Source: DATESN01 sp035270785
Lineage (GTDB): Bacteria > Bacillota > Clostridia > Lachnospirales > Lachnospiraceae
Length of the DNA: 64,000 nucleotides
Assembly (NCBI GenBank): GCA_035270785.1
Contig: DATESN010000015.1
Coordinates: 143,296 to 207,295 of the forward strand
Direction: 5' to 3'
Shown here piece by piece: positions 8,776-17,237 of this stretch (the first letter of the stretch is position 1; each line of letters starts with the position of its first letter). A program made the position numbers and the translations under genes. The notes below the pieces were generated by a model that made no database searches, had not been told where the DNA came from, and was given only the letters and a program-made list of their open reading frames with translations.

Positions 8776-9690
8776 ATGCAGAAGTCACAGAAATGGACAC
8801 TTTTGAAAAAAGATATGAAAAGAAGTAAAACCTCCTATATTATGATTGCACCTTATTTTATGTTATTTTTTTGCTTCACGGTGCTTCCCGTATTGGCTTC
8901 CATCACATTGAGTTTTACGAACTTTAATATGCTAGAGATACCTAGTTTTATAGGATGGAATAATTATTTAAGACTTTTGTTAGATGACGATATTTTTATG
9001 ATTGCACTTAAAAATACCCTAATATTTGCAGTCATTACAGGTCCATTAAGTTACGTTATGTGTTTGATTTTTGCTTGGATTATTAATGAATTTAAAGGAA
9101 AACTGAGAGCGTTTCTAACACTTATTTTCTACGCTCCATCCATATCAGGTAATGCTTTTATGATTTGGCTAATTATCGTATCCGGTGATAGATATGGCTA
9201 TTTAAATGGCTGGCTCATGAAATGGTCCTTTATCTATAATCCAATTGTATGGATGAAAACAGAAAAATATGTACTACCTATATTAATCGTTGTTCAGTTA
9301 TGGTTAAGTCTCGGAACTGGATTTCTAACCTTTATAGCTGGTTTGCAAACAGTAGACAAAAGTTTATATGAAGCAGCAGCAGTAGACGGTGTTAAAAACC
9401 GTTGGCAGGAATTATGGTTTGTAACACTTCCGGCTATGAAACCTCAACTTATGTTTGGAGCTGTCATGCAGATTACGCAAGCTTTTGCAGTTGCAGATAT
9501 TTCCATACAATTAGCAGGAAATCCATCCGTAAACTATGCAGGTGCAACAATAGTAACTCATCTTATGGATTACGGTAGTGGTATTCGTTATGAAATGGGA
9601 TATGCCTGCGCTATAGCGACCATTCTTTTTATATTGATGTTAGGTACGAACAAAATTGTTCAATCCTTCATTAGAAAGGTTGGTGAATAG
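8776..9690 (+). CDS. Sugar ABC transporter permease (MalF/UgpA type)
   Basis: This 304-residue membrane protein has about six transmembrane segments and the binding-protein-dependent permease EAA loop SLYEAAAVDGVKNRWQELW, which contacts the ATPase. It follows the CBM-SBP gene by 16 bases with GGGAGGAAAG upstream, and pairs with the permease 2 bases downstream. Together they form the channel of a carbohydrate uptake 1 (CUT1) importer. No ATPase gene lies in the locus, so a shared MsmX/UgpC-like ATPase elsewhere is expected. Substrate is inferred as mannan oligosaccharide from neighbours. Confidence 0.92.
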   Translation: MQKSQKWTLLKKDMKRSKTSYIMIAPYFMLFFCFTVLPVLASITLSFTNFNMLEIPSFIGWNNYLRLLLDDDIFMIALKNTLIFAVITGPLSYVMCLIFAWIINEFKGKLRAFLTLIFYAPSISGNAFMIWLIIVSGDRYGYLNGWLMKWSFIYNPIVWMKTEKYVLPILIVVQLWLSLGTGFLTFIAGLQTVDKSLYEAAAVDGVKNRWQELWFVTLPAMKPQLMFGAVMQITQAFAVADISIQLAGNPSVNYAGATIVTHLMDYGSGIRYEMGYACAIATILFILMLGTNKIVQSFIRKVGE

Positions 9691-9692
9691 AT

Positions 9693-10589
9693 ATGGCAAG
9701 ACAAAAAAATTACCTTAAAAAACGTTCCTTAAGGAAAATGAAAAAACAGAAACAATTAAATAGATCCAAGGCGGGAAACACGCTTCTATTTATTATTATG
9801 GGTATTTGTGGCATTGCAATGGCACTTCCTCTGGTAATGATAATTAATAATTCATTAAAACCTTTGGATGAATTGTTTAAATATCCTCCTCAAATTTTTG
9901 TTCGCAATCCATCACTTAACAATTTTAGTGATTTGTATGTTTTAATGTCCAATTCATGGGTACCTTTTACAAGATACATCATGAACACCGTAATTATTAC
10001 TGGAGTGGGCACGGTGGGCCATGTTTTATTTGCCTCACTTGCTGCGTACCCTTTAGCAAAACATAATTTTCCTGGAAAAAAACTCTTCTTTGGAGTTGTC
10101 ATTTTATCGTTAATGTTTACTTATAATGTTACAGCAATTCCTAACTATATGATCATTTCTTGGCTTGGAATAAATAATACATATTTAGCAGTTATGCTCC
10201 CAGCATTTGCGTATGGTCTTGGTCTTTATTTAATGAAGCAATTTATGGAACAAATACCAGATTCTCTTGTAGAATCCTGTAAATTAGATGGAGCGAGTGA
10301 ATTTAAAATATTTTTTAAAATCATTATGCCAAACGTAAAGCCAGCATGGCTCACACTTGCTATTTTTCAATTTCAGACTTTGTGGGCTAATACCGGTAGC
10401 GGGTTTCTAAGAAGTGAACAGATAAAACCGTTACAATATGCGTTATACCAAATCGTTGCAGGTGGGCCTGCTAGGCAAGGTGCTGCGGCGGTTGTTCAGT
10501 TAATTATAGCAGCGATACCAATTACGTTCTTTATTTTCTGTCAAAGTAATATTATTGAAACCATGACTACATCAGGTATGAAAGAATAA
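9693..10589 (+). CDS. Sugar ABC transporter permease (MalG type)
   Basis: This 298-residue protein starts with a basic cytoplasmic tail (many Lys/Arg, about 28 residues), then about six membrane segments. The EAA loop is SLVESCKLDGASEFKIFF. It is the MalG-like partner of the upstream permease, separated by 2 bases. The two subunits plus the CBM-fused binding protein make the first of two importers in this locus. The basic N-terminal extension is longer than in many MalG proteins. Confidence 0.92.
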   Translation: MARQKNYLKKRSLRKMKKQKQLNRSKAGNTLLFIIMGICGIAMALPLVMIINNSLKPLDELFKYPPQIFVRNPSLNNFSDLYVLMSNSWVPFTRYIMNTVIITGVGTVGHVLFASLAAYPLAKHNFPGKKLFFGVVILSLMFTYNVTAIPNYMIISWLGINNTYLAVMLPAFAYGLGLYLMKQFMEQIPDSLVESCKLDGASEFKIFFKIIMPNVKPAWLTLAIFQFQTLWANTGSGFLRSEQIKPLQYALYQIVAGGPARQGAAAVVQLIIAAIPITFFIFCQSNIIETMTTSGMKE

Positions 10590-10602
10590 AAGGAGAATTT
10601 TT

Positions 10603-12078
10603 ATGAATAGCATATATAAGAAAAAGTTAACAAACATATCACTGTTCGCTATTCTTTTTATTTTTTTGGTAGTGACTATGGATAGGAAGGCATGTGCAAG
10701 CGAAAGTGTACCTTATGACACCTATATTTACGATGTATATGAGGATATTAAATATACCCCCGCTGCCTATATCCCTGAAGAAGTCATTAGGGGTAAAGAG
10801 TGGGGAATTGGAGCATTAAATAGTCCTCAAGATATAAATGTTACAAAAGATGGAACCGTTTATATTGCGGATACAGGCAACAACAGAATTGTAGTGTTAG
10901 ATCCTAAGTTTCACTTAATTAAAGTAATTGAAGAATTTAATAATAATGGAAAAAAGGAAAGCTTTTCATCTCCTTCAGGCATCTATTTTTCTTTAAGTGG
11001 TAATCTATATATTGCTGACACTGGAAATAAAAGAATAGTGTTGTTAGATGAAGATAGTAATTTGGTGAACATAATAGAAAATCCACAATCGGAAGTTTTA
11101 GATGGGGAATTTGTATTTGTTCCATTAAAAGTCTCGGTTGATTACGCAGATAGAGTGTATGTCATTGCTAAAAATATGTTTCAAGGAATTATGGCATTTG
11201 ACTCAGAAGGCAATTTCACTGGGTTCTCAGGTAAAATCGAAGTAAACATTTCAACATCAGAAAAGGTATGGCGCATTTTTACAACGAAAGAGCAAAGAAG
11301 CAAACAACAACTGTTTATTCCAACTGAATTTACAGGAATGGAAATAGATGAAAATGGATTTATCTACGCTACTAGCATTGACGCTAAAGGAATTCAATCA
11401 GTTAGAAGATTAAATCCCAAGGGTGAGGATGTTATTCGCAAAGGGGTAGGTGGTATTTCCGGAGATCTTGATTGGCGTATTCGTGGAGACTATTCAGGTG
11501 CCTCTAGAATTATTGATGTTGTTGTAAGAGATAAGGGACTTTATTCTATTATTGATTCAACCAGAGGCAGGATTTTCACATATGATCATGAGGGGAACTT
11601 ATTATACATATTTGGTGGTATGGGAACCCAGGAAGGAACCTTTAATACACCCACTGCTATTGATACCCTAGATGATAAGATATTAGTGTTAGACTCTGGT
11701 AGAAATGCAATTATGAGTTTTACTCCAAGTAAATATGGTAGTTTAATTAATGAAGCGGTGGGTCTTCGATATGACGGAGATGAATCGAAAGCGGTCTATT
11801 GCTGGGAAGAAGTTATTAAATTGGATTCCAACTTTGAATTGGCTTATGTGGGGATTGGTAAATCTTACTTATCGAGTGGCAATAATAAACTGGCAATGAA
11901 ATACTTTAAATTGGGAAAAAATCAGGAATATTATTCAATGGCCTTCAAGCGTTATAGAAATGAAGTATTAAAAAATAATTTACAATATATATTAACAGGG
12001 CTCATCGTCATTATTCTTGGAAGAAAAATATATCAGTTTATCAGAAAAAGAAATAAAAGGAGGGCTCTTGATGTTTAA
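10603..12078 (+). CDS. Membrane-anchored NHL beta-propeller protein with TPR-like tail
   Basis: This 491-residue protein has an N-terminal signal/hydrophobic segment (about 8-28, ending near KACAS). NHL-type repeats span about 65-385: DGTVYIADTGNNRIVVLD, GNLYIADTGNKRIVLLD, DKILVLDSGRNAIMSF. A TPR-like helical pair (about 385-440, EEVIKLDSNFELAYVGIGKS) follows, then a C-terminal membrane helix (about 455-475) with a basic cytoplasmic end. The propeller is probably outside the cell. It sits between the first permease pair and the Yip1/DUF5696 genes; the next start (12071) overlaps its stop. Role unknown: a surface scaffold, sugar sensor or partner of the importer are all possible. No catalytic motif was recognised. 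Confidence 0.8.
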   Translation: MNSIYKKKLTNISLFAILFIFLVVTMDRKACASESVPYDTYIYDVYEDIKYTPAAYIPEEVIRGKEWGIGALNSPQDINVTKDGTVYIADTGNNRIVVLDPKFHLIKVIEEFNNNGKKESFSSPSGIYFSLSGNLYIADTGNKRIVLLDEDSNLVNIIENPQSEVLDGEFVFVPLKVSVDYADRVYVIAKNMFQGIMAFDSEGNFTGFSGKIEVNISTSEKVWRIFTTKEQRSKQQLFIPTEFTGMEIDENGFIYATSIDAKGIQSVRRLNPKGEDVIRKGVGGISGDLDWRIRGDYSGASRIIDVVVRDKGLYSIIDSTRGRIFTYDHEGNLLYIFGGMGTQEGTFNTPTAIDTLDDKILVLDSGRNAIMSFTPSKYGSLINEAVGLRYDGDESKAVYCWEEVIKLDSNFELAYVGIGKSYLSSGNNKLAMKYFKLGKNQEYYSMAFKRYRNEVLKNNLQYILTGLIVIILGRKIYQFIRKRNKRRALDV

Positions 12079-12691
12079 GGAAAAGTTAAAATTTGCATTT
12101 TACACATTAGCTCATCCCTCAGATGGGTTTTACGAAATCAGACATAGAAACAGAGGCAGTGTGTTTCTAGCAATACTTTTTGTTTTTTTATTTGGCGTTT
12201 CCTTCGCTTCCAATCGTCAATATGCAGGATTTGTAGTAAATGTCCTTAACCCTATGAGTGTAAATAGTCCCATTGAAGTAAGTGGAGTTATGATTTTATT
12301 TTTACTTTTTTGCATAGGTAATTGGTCCATTACCTGCTTAATGGAAGGGGAAGGGCGATTTAAGGATATTATTACTGTTATGGGATATTCCATACTTCCC
12401 ATGGTACTTACGTTTGTTCCCGCAACCATTTTATCTCACTTTTTAGCACAAAATGAGGAAGCATTTTACTCTATTATCCTAGTAGCATCCTTACTTTATT
12501 TCCTTTTATTAGCACTCATTGGAATTATGACAGTCCATAACTTTACATTAGGAAAAACACTGTTTACCATTGTGCTCACCTTCGTAGCTATGTTTATTAT
12601 TATTTTCTTATGCTTATTATTTGGTTCCTTAATGGGACAAATAATTAATTTTTTTAAGAGTATCTATGATGAACTAATATTGCGTGCATAG
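12071..12691 (+). CDS. Yip1-like multi-pass membrane protein
   Basis: This 206-residue protein has about five hydrophobic segments and the Yip1-domain style: a short N-terminal amphipathic stretch (AFYTLAHPSDGFYEIRHR), then membrane helices, with WSITCLMEGEGRFKDIITVMGYSILP matching the conserved core loop. The start at 12071 is chosen because AAAGGAGGG sits 6-8 bases upstream and the gene overlaps the end of the NHL gene by 8 bases. Bacterial Yip1 proteins are poorly characterised. Its fixed place between the NHL protein and the DUF5696 protein suggests the three work together in the membrane. Confidence 0.8.
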   Translation: MFKEKLKFAFYTLAHPSDGFYEIRHRNRGSVFLAILFVFLFGVSFASNRQYAGFVVNVLNPMSVNSPIEVSGVMILFLLFCIGNWSITCLMEGEGRFKDIITVMGYSILPMVLTFVPATILSHFLAQNEEAFYSIILVASLLYFLLLALIGIMTVHNFTLGKTLFTIVLTFVAMFIIIFLCLLFGSLMGQIINFFKSIYDELILRA

Positions 12692-12759
12692 TTATAGAGG
12701 CGTTACCAGGTTAAAGGATAGGTTCGATAAAGCGCTACAAAGTGCGGATTGGAGTAGTT

Positions 12760-15321
12760 ATGAAGAAAAAAATAAAAATAGGTATCATAGCGGTCATTGT
12801 CATTGCAGTCGTGCTATTTATTTTAAATTTGGTATTCCGTTATTTTTTCTATGATAAATATAAAAATTATTTATCCTCATACGAAGTAGAAAAGGGAAAG
12901 GAATTTGTACCAATAGAAGAATCAAAATCAGATATTACAGGTATGGAACTTGTGGCACAAAACGATAACTTTAAGCTATACACTAACGTGGAAACAACGG
13001 AGATTGCTATTGTAAATAAGACTACAGGTGATATTACTTATTCAAATCCTCAAAATAGAGAAGAGGATACCATAGCGTCCATTACAAATAAATCAGAATT
13101 AAATTCAACATTGGTTGTGGAATATTATAATGAAGCAAGAAATGGCGCAAGAATAAATAACTATGATATGAGCATTCAATACAAGCAATATACAATGGAA
13201 TCCATTAATGATGGAATTCGTTATACCTATACGTTAGAAGAGCCAGATACCACAACAGGAATTGTTCCCTTACAGATTTCCGAACAGCGGTTTCAGACCT
13301 TAATTCTTGATAAATTATCTTCTAAACAAGGAAAGACAGTAAAGGGCAAATATAAATTAAAAGACGGTATCTACAAACTTTTAGATAAAGCAATGGAATC
13401 TGCTATCGGGATGGAAAAACTCAATGCTTTATTTGTAGAAGCAGGGTATACGCAAGAGGATCAATCCTTGGATATGGGTGAAGCACAAGGGAAAGAAAGA
13501 ATGTCTTTTACCATTCCGTTGGAATATCGGTTAACCCAGGATGGATTTGAAGTCTCCGTTCCCACAAGTGGCATTATAGAAAAAGGTGGAGCCAAAATTT
13601 ATCGGTTAGAGCTACTAAAGTTTTTGGGAGCGGGTGGACCTGAAGCAAAAGGATATATGGTAGTTCCCAATGGTTCGGGATCTATCATTGAATTTAACAA
13701 TGGAAAGACAAAAGACCCTTCCTATAGTCAATATGTATATGATTTAGATCCAGTAACACAAAGTTATGTAGTGATAGAAAACACAGAAACAGCAAGACTT
13801 CCGGTCTTTGGAATTAAAAATAATAACACGTCTATTTTTGCAGTCATTGAAAATGGGGATGCCCTTGCTTGTATTGATGCAGATGTTGCTGGAAAGTTAA
13901 ATACTTATAATTATGTATATGTGACATTTTCCTTAAGAGAAATGGAACTTCTCAACATGTTTGGTGTAACAGGAACCCAAGCAGATACACCAGTATTAGA
14001 GAAAAATATATATGATGTTAATTTAAAAGTAAGTTATACCTTGTTATCTGGAGATCAGGCAAATTATTCGGGTATGGCTAACTATTATAGAGAAAAGTTA
14101 ATAGCAGAAGGCGTACTACAAACAAGCGCTACCAATACCTTGCCTTTCTACCTAGATATTTTAGGTGGAGTTGAGACACATGAGCACATTGTAGGAATAC
14201 CAAAAAGAAAGATTACTGCCATGACAACATTTGACCAGGCAGGAAAAATTGTAGAAGAGCTTTTTCAAAATGATATTACAAATATTCGTATGAATTATAT
14301 GGGATGGTTTAATCGGGGGGTATATCATGATGTTCCTGATAAGATCAACGTATTAAGTACACTTGGTGGAAAAAGAGGTATGGAAAAGCTATCCAATAAA
14401 CTTGAGGGGCAAGGCGGTAAGTTGTTTGGTGATGTGGCTTTTCAGAAAGTGACTTATACATCAAAGAGATTTCAATATAAGTTAGAATCTTCAAAATATT
14501 ATTCGGGTTATGTAGTTAATTTTGGAGTAGTAAATCCTGCAAGTTTAAGGCAAACTAGTACCCTGGGATTTTACAGGGAACTAGCATATGATGTAATGTC
14601 ACCTAAGTTCTTACCTCGATATGTCACAAAGTTTTCTAATAAAGTGAATGATATTAACATTACGGGAGTGGGGCTAAGGGATCTGGGAAGTTATCTAGCT
14701 TCTGATAAAAAGCGTACAGAAGTCATTAACCGACAAATGGCTAAAGAAATTGTAAAGGCACAAGTTGATCTGTTACAGAAAACGGGGAAACAGATTTTAG
14801 TCGATGGAGGTAATTTATATTCGTTGCAGTATACGTCAGATATTATTTCAGCACCAATTACAGATAGTTCCTTTTTTATTATTGATAGACAAATTCCATT
14901 CTATGAAATGGTGATCCACGGAAATATAGACTATACCGGGAAGCCCATTAACTTAAGTGATGCATATGACAAAGATAACATTGTCTTACAATATATAGAA
15001 TATGGTGTTGCTCCAAGATTTACATTTTCCTATGAAGATTCAAGCAAAATAAAATATACATCTAGTGCAGAAAAATACTCTATTCAATATAAGGTGTGGA
15101 TGGAAGACGCTGTTTCTATTTACACGGAACTTAGCGGGGCACTTAATCCTGTAGTAAACAGTAACATGATTAGTCATGAGGTGTTACCGTCAAATTTAAT
15201 CAAGGTCAGGTATGATAATGGAATTGTTATTTATGTCAATAAAACGTCTAATCCCATTACAGATGATGGTGTCACGGTGGAAGCTACTGGCTATGTTGTG
15301 AAGGAAGGAGTGATATTATGA
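12760..15321 (+). CDS. DUF5696-like membrane-anchored protein, putative glycoside hydrolase fold
   Basis: This 853-residue protein has one N-terminal membrane helix (about 5-27) and a large extracellular part. Residues about 55-420 look beta-rich. From about 465 to 760 the alternation of beta strands and helices (ITNIRMNYMGWFNRG, KLFGDVAFQ, NINITGVGLRDLG-type strand ends, KQILVDGGNLYSLQY, DSSFFIIDRQIPFYEMVIHG) resembles a TIM barrel of a polysaccharide-active enzyme, with acidic residues at strand ends. A beta region closes the protein. I recognise it as DUF5696-like from its position and style; no activity is known to me for that family. ATG 12760 with GGAG close by is preferred over GTG 12742. 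The stop overlaps the next permease start. Confidence 0.7.
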   Translation: MKKKIKIGIIAVIVIAVVLFILNLVFRYFFYDKYKNYLSSYEVEKGKEFVPIEESKSDITGMELVAQNDNFKLYTNVETTEIAIVNKTTGDITYSNPQNREEDTIASITNKSELNSTLVVEYYNEARNGARINNYDMSIQYKQYTMESINDGIRYTYTLEEPDTTTGIVPLQISEQRFQTLILDKLSSKQGKTVKGKYKLKDGIYKLLDKAMESAIGMEKLNALFVEAGYTQEDQSLDMGEAQGKERMSFTIPLEYRLTQDGFEVSVPTSGIIEKGGAKIYRLELLKFLGAGGPEAKGYMVVPNGSGSIIEFNNGKTKDPSYSQYVYDLDPVTQSYVVIENTETARLPVFGIKNNNTSIFAVIENGDALACIDADVAGKLNTYNYVYVTFSLREMELLNMFGVTGTQADTPVLEKNIYDVNLKVSYTLLSGDQANYSGMANYYREKLIAEGVLQTSATNTLPFYLDILGGVETHEHIVGIPKRKITAMTTFDQAGKIVEELFQNDITNIRMNYMGWFNRGVYHDVPDKINVLSTLGGKRGMEKLSNKLEGQGGKLFGDVAFQKVTYTSKRFQYKLESSKYYSGYVVNFGVVNPASLRQTSTLGFYRELAYDVMSPKFLPRYVTKFSNKVNDINITGVGLRDLGSYLASDKKRTEVINRQMAKEIVKAQVDLLQKTGKQILVDGGNLYSLQYTSDIISAPITDSSFFIIDRQIPFYEMVIHGNIDYTGKPINLSDAYDKDNIVLQYIEYGVAPRFTFSYEDSSKIKYTSSAEKYSIQYKVWMEDAVSIYTELSGALNPVVNSNMISHEVLPSNLIKVRYDNGIVIYVNKTSNPITDDGVTVEATGYVVKEGVIL

Positions 15322-16226
15322 TTAGTAAGAAAAGACTAACTCTAACCCAAAGAAGAGCCATTACAGGATATTTATTTATTATGCCATGGATCATCGGTTT
15401 CATATGGTTCTATGCAAGAAGTTTATTTATGGCAGGACAATTTAGCCTAAGTACATTGCAGATGAAAGAAACAGGTGGATTTACCTTGGATTTTGTAGGG
15501 CTTAGTAACTTTAAATATGCAATATTTGAAGATGCAACCTTTAATCAGATTCTGTTTCGTTCTATAGGGGATATGGTAATTGATGTTCCGCTTATTATCT
15601 TCTTTAGTTTATTTATGGCAATTATATTAAATAGTAAGTTTAAAGGAAGAACCTTGATTAGGGCGATTTTCTTTCTTCCCATTATTTTAAACGCAGGTGC
15701 CATTAATGATGCACTTACCCTGGCAAGGGCAGCGGCAACTGGCGGTGTAGCAGCGGTATCAGCAGAATCTGTTGCAACAGCTGCCATTAATGTAGACTAT
15801 TTTTTTGAAATTTTTATGGATTTGGGTGTTCCTGTTTCAATTATTGAATATATTACCTTGTCGGTAGCAAGGATTTATGACATTGTGCAAGCCTCAGGTG
15901 TACAAATTATTATATTTATCGCCGCATTGCAATCGGTTGGTGGATCCTTATATGAGGTTGCAAAAATAGAAGGCGCAACGGCATATGAAACCTTTTGGAA
16001 GATAACATTTCCAATGGTTTCGCCCCTTATTATTACCAATGTTGTATATACCATAGTGGATTCCTTTGTTGATAGTGCAGTTGTTGATAAAGCATATGAT
16101 ATGGCCTTTACAAGCTTTAATTGGGGAACAAGTGTTGCAATGAGTTTAATTAGTTCCGCCATCGTGTGTGGAATCCTACTCGTAGTTGGAAAACTGTTAT
16201 CCAAAAAAACATTTTACTATAACTAG
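15318..16226 (+). CDS. Sugar ABC transporter permease (second set, MalF type)
   Basis: This 302-residue permease has about six membrane segments and the EAA loop SLYEVAKIEGATAYETFW. It begins inside the last codons of the DUF5696-like gene (ATGA overlap), so it is translationally coupled to it. An Ala-rich extracytoplasmic stretch (about 134-165) with SVATAAINVDYFFE separates central helices and is longer than in the first-set permease. It pairs with the permease at 16241 and the lipoprotein at 17238 as a second CUT1 importer. Confidence 0.9.
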   Translation: MISKKRLTLTQRRAITGYLFIMPWIIGFIWFYARSLFMAGQFSLSTLQMKETGGFTLDFVGLSNFKYAIFEDATFNQILFRSIGDMVIDVPLIIFFSLFMAIILNSKFKGRTLIRAIFFLPIILNAGAINDALTLARAAATGGVAAVSAESVATAAINVDYFFEIFMDLGVPVSIIEYITLSVARIYDIVQASGVQIIIFIAALQSVGGSLYEVAKIEGATAYETFWKITFPMVSPLIITNVVYTIVDSFVDSAVVDKAYDMAFTSFNWGTSVAMSLISSAIVCGILLVVGKLLSKKTFYYN

Positions 16227-16240
16227 TAAGGAGGAAAGAA

Positions 16241-17170
16241 ATGACCAAATTTATGAAAATAACAACATTAAAGAAAAAAATTACAAGTTTGCTTAAATTT
16301 TCTATTATTATTGGAATTTCCTATGTTATTTTGTCACCACTGATTATTGTTATTACAAATTCCTTCTTTACGGTGAATGATTTATATAATCCGGTAGTCA
16401 TTATGATACCAATGGAAGGTACGTTGGATAAATATATTACTAGTTTTGCGCGAATGAATTATACCAAAACCATGTGGAATACAATGATTTATGTTATTTC
16501 CCTAACGGTAATTCAACTTTTTGTATGTTCCATGGCGGGATACGGATTTGCAAGATTTAAGTTTCCGTTTAAGAAGCTTTTATTTGGATGCGTTATTCTT
16601 ACCATAGTGATTCCTACACATACCATTATGCTGCCTTTATACATGACCTTCCGTAATTTTGATTTTTTAGGAATTATCAGTCTAATCCATGGCGCACCAA
16701 TTAATATTTTAGCTACGCGTACTCCCATGTATATTATGACGGCTTTGGGTGTAGGACTTAGATCAGGGCTATATATATATATTTTCAATCAGTTCTTCCG
16801 TGGTCTTCCTACAGAAATAGAGGAAGCGGCGTTTGTTGATGGTGCAGGCCCTTGGTACACCTATTTTAGAATTATGCTAAGAAATGCAATGCCTTCTGTA
16901 TTAACAGTAACGGTTTTTTCCATTGTATGGCAATATAATGATACGTTTTATGCTAAATTATTTTCCATTAATTCCAATTATTTAATCAGCCTGAAGATAT
17001 CTTCCCTAGGTGCGGCAATAGGGTTTTTAGATCTAATTAAAGATACTTCATTAACACAGATTTATGTATATGCAGGTGTAATACTAACCATTTTACCAGT
17101 TCTTATTATTTATGTGGCATTACAGAAGTATTTTATTGAAGGCGTGGAACGAAGCGGTATTGTTGGCTAG
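16241..17170 (+). CDS. Sugar ABC transporter permease (second set, MalG type)
   Basis: This 309-residue protein has about six membrane helices and the EAA loop EIEEAAFVDGAGPWYTYF. A good ribosome site (AAGGAGGAAAG) precedes the ATG. It is the second channel subunit of the importer whose binding lipoprotein follows 67 bases later. Substrate is again inferred as mannan-derived oligosaccharide. Confidence 0.92.
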   Translation: MTKFMKITTLKKKITSLLKFSIIIGISYVILSPLIIVITNSFFTVNDLYNPVVIMIPMEGTLDKYITSFARMNYTKTMWNTMIYVISLTVIQLFVCSMAGYGFARFKFPFKKLLFGCVILTIVIPTHTIMLPLYMTFRNFDFLGIISLIHGAPINILATRTPMYIMTALGVGLRSGLYIYIFNQFFRGLPTEIEEAAFVDGAGPWYTYFRIMLRNAMPSVLTVTVFSIVWQYNDTFYAKLFSINSNYLISLKISSLGAAIGFLDLIKDTSLTQIYVYAGVILTILPVLIIYVALQKYFIEGVERSGIVG

Positions 17171-17237
17171 TTTACTCCTTTATGAAATAGATGTTTCTAT
17201 TAACGTATAACAAAGAGGAAAGAGGAGGTCTTTTATC

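Noticed and set aside
12700..12760. cre-like CcpA site near AAAGCGCTACA
   Set aside because: Right half does not match the cre consensus; too weak to support.
15875..16204. 109-residue minus-strand ORF
   Set aside because: Antisense to the second-set permease, whose EAA loop and membrane helices confirm the plus frame.
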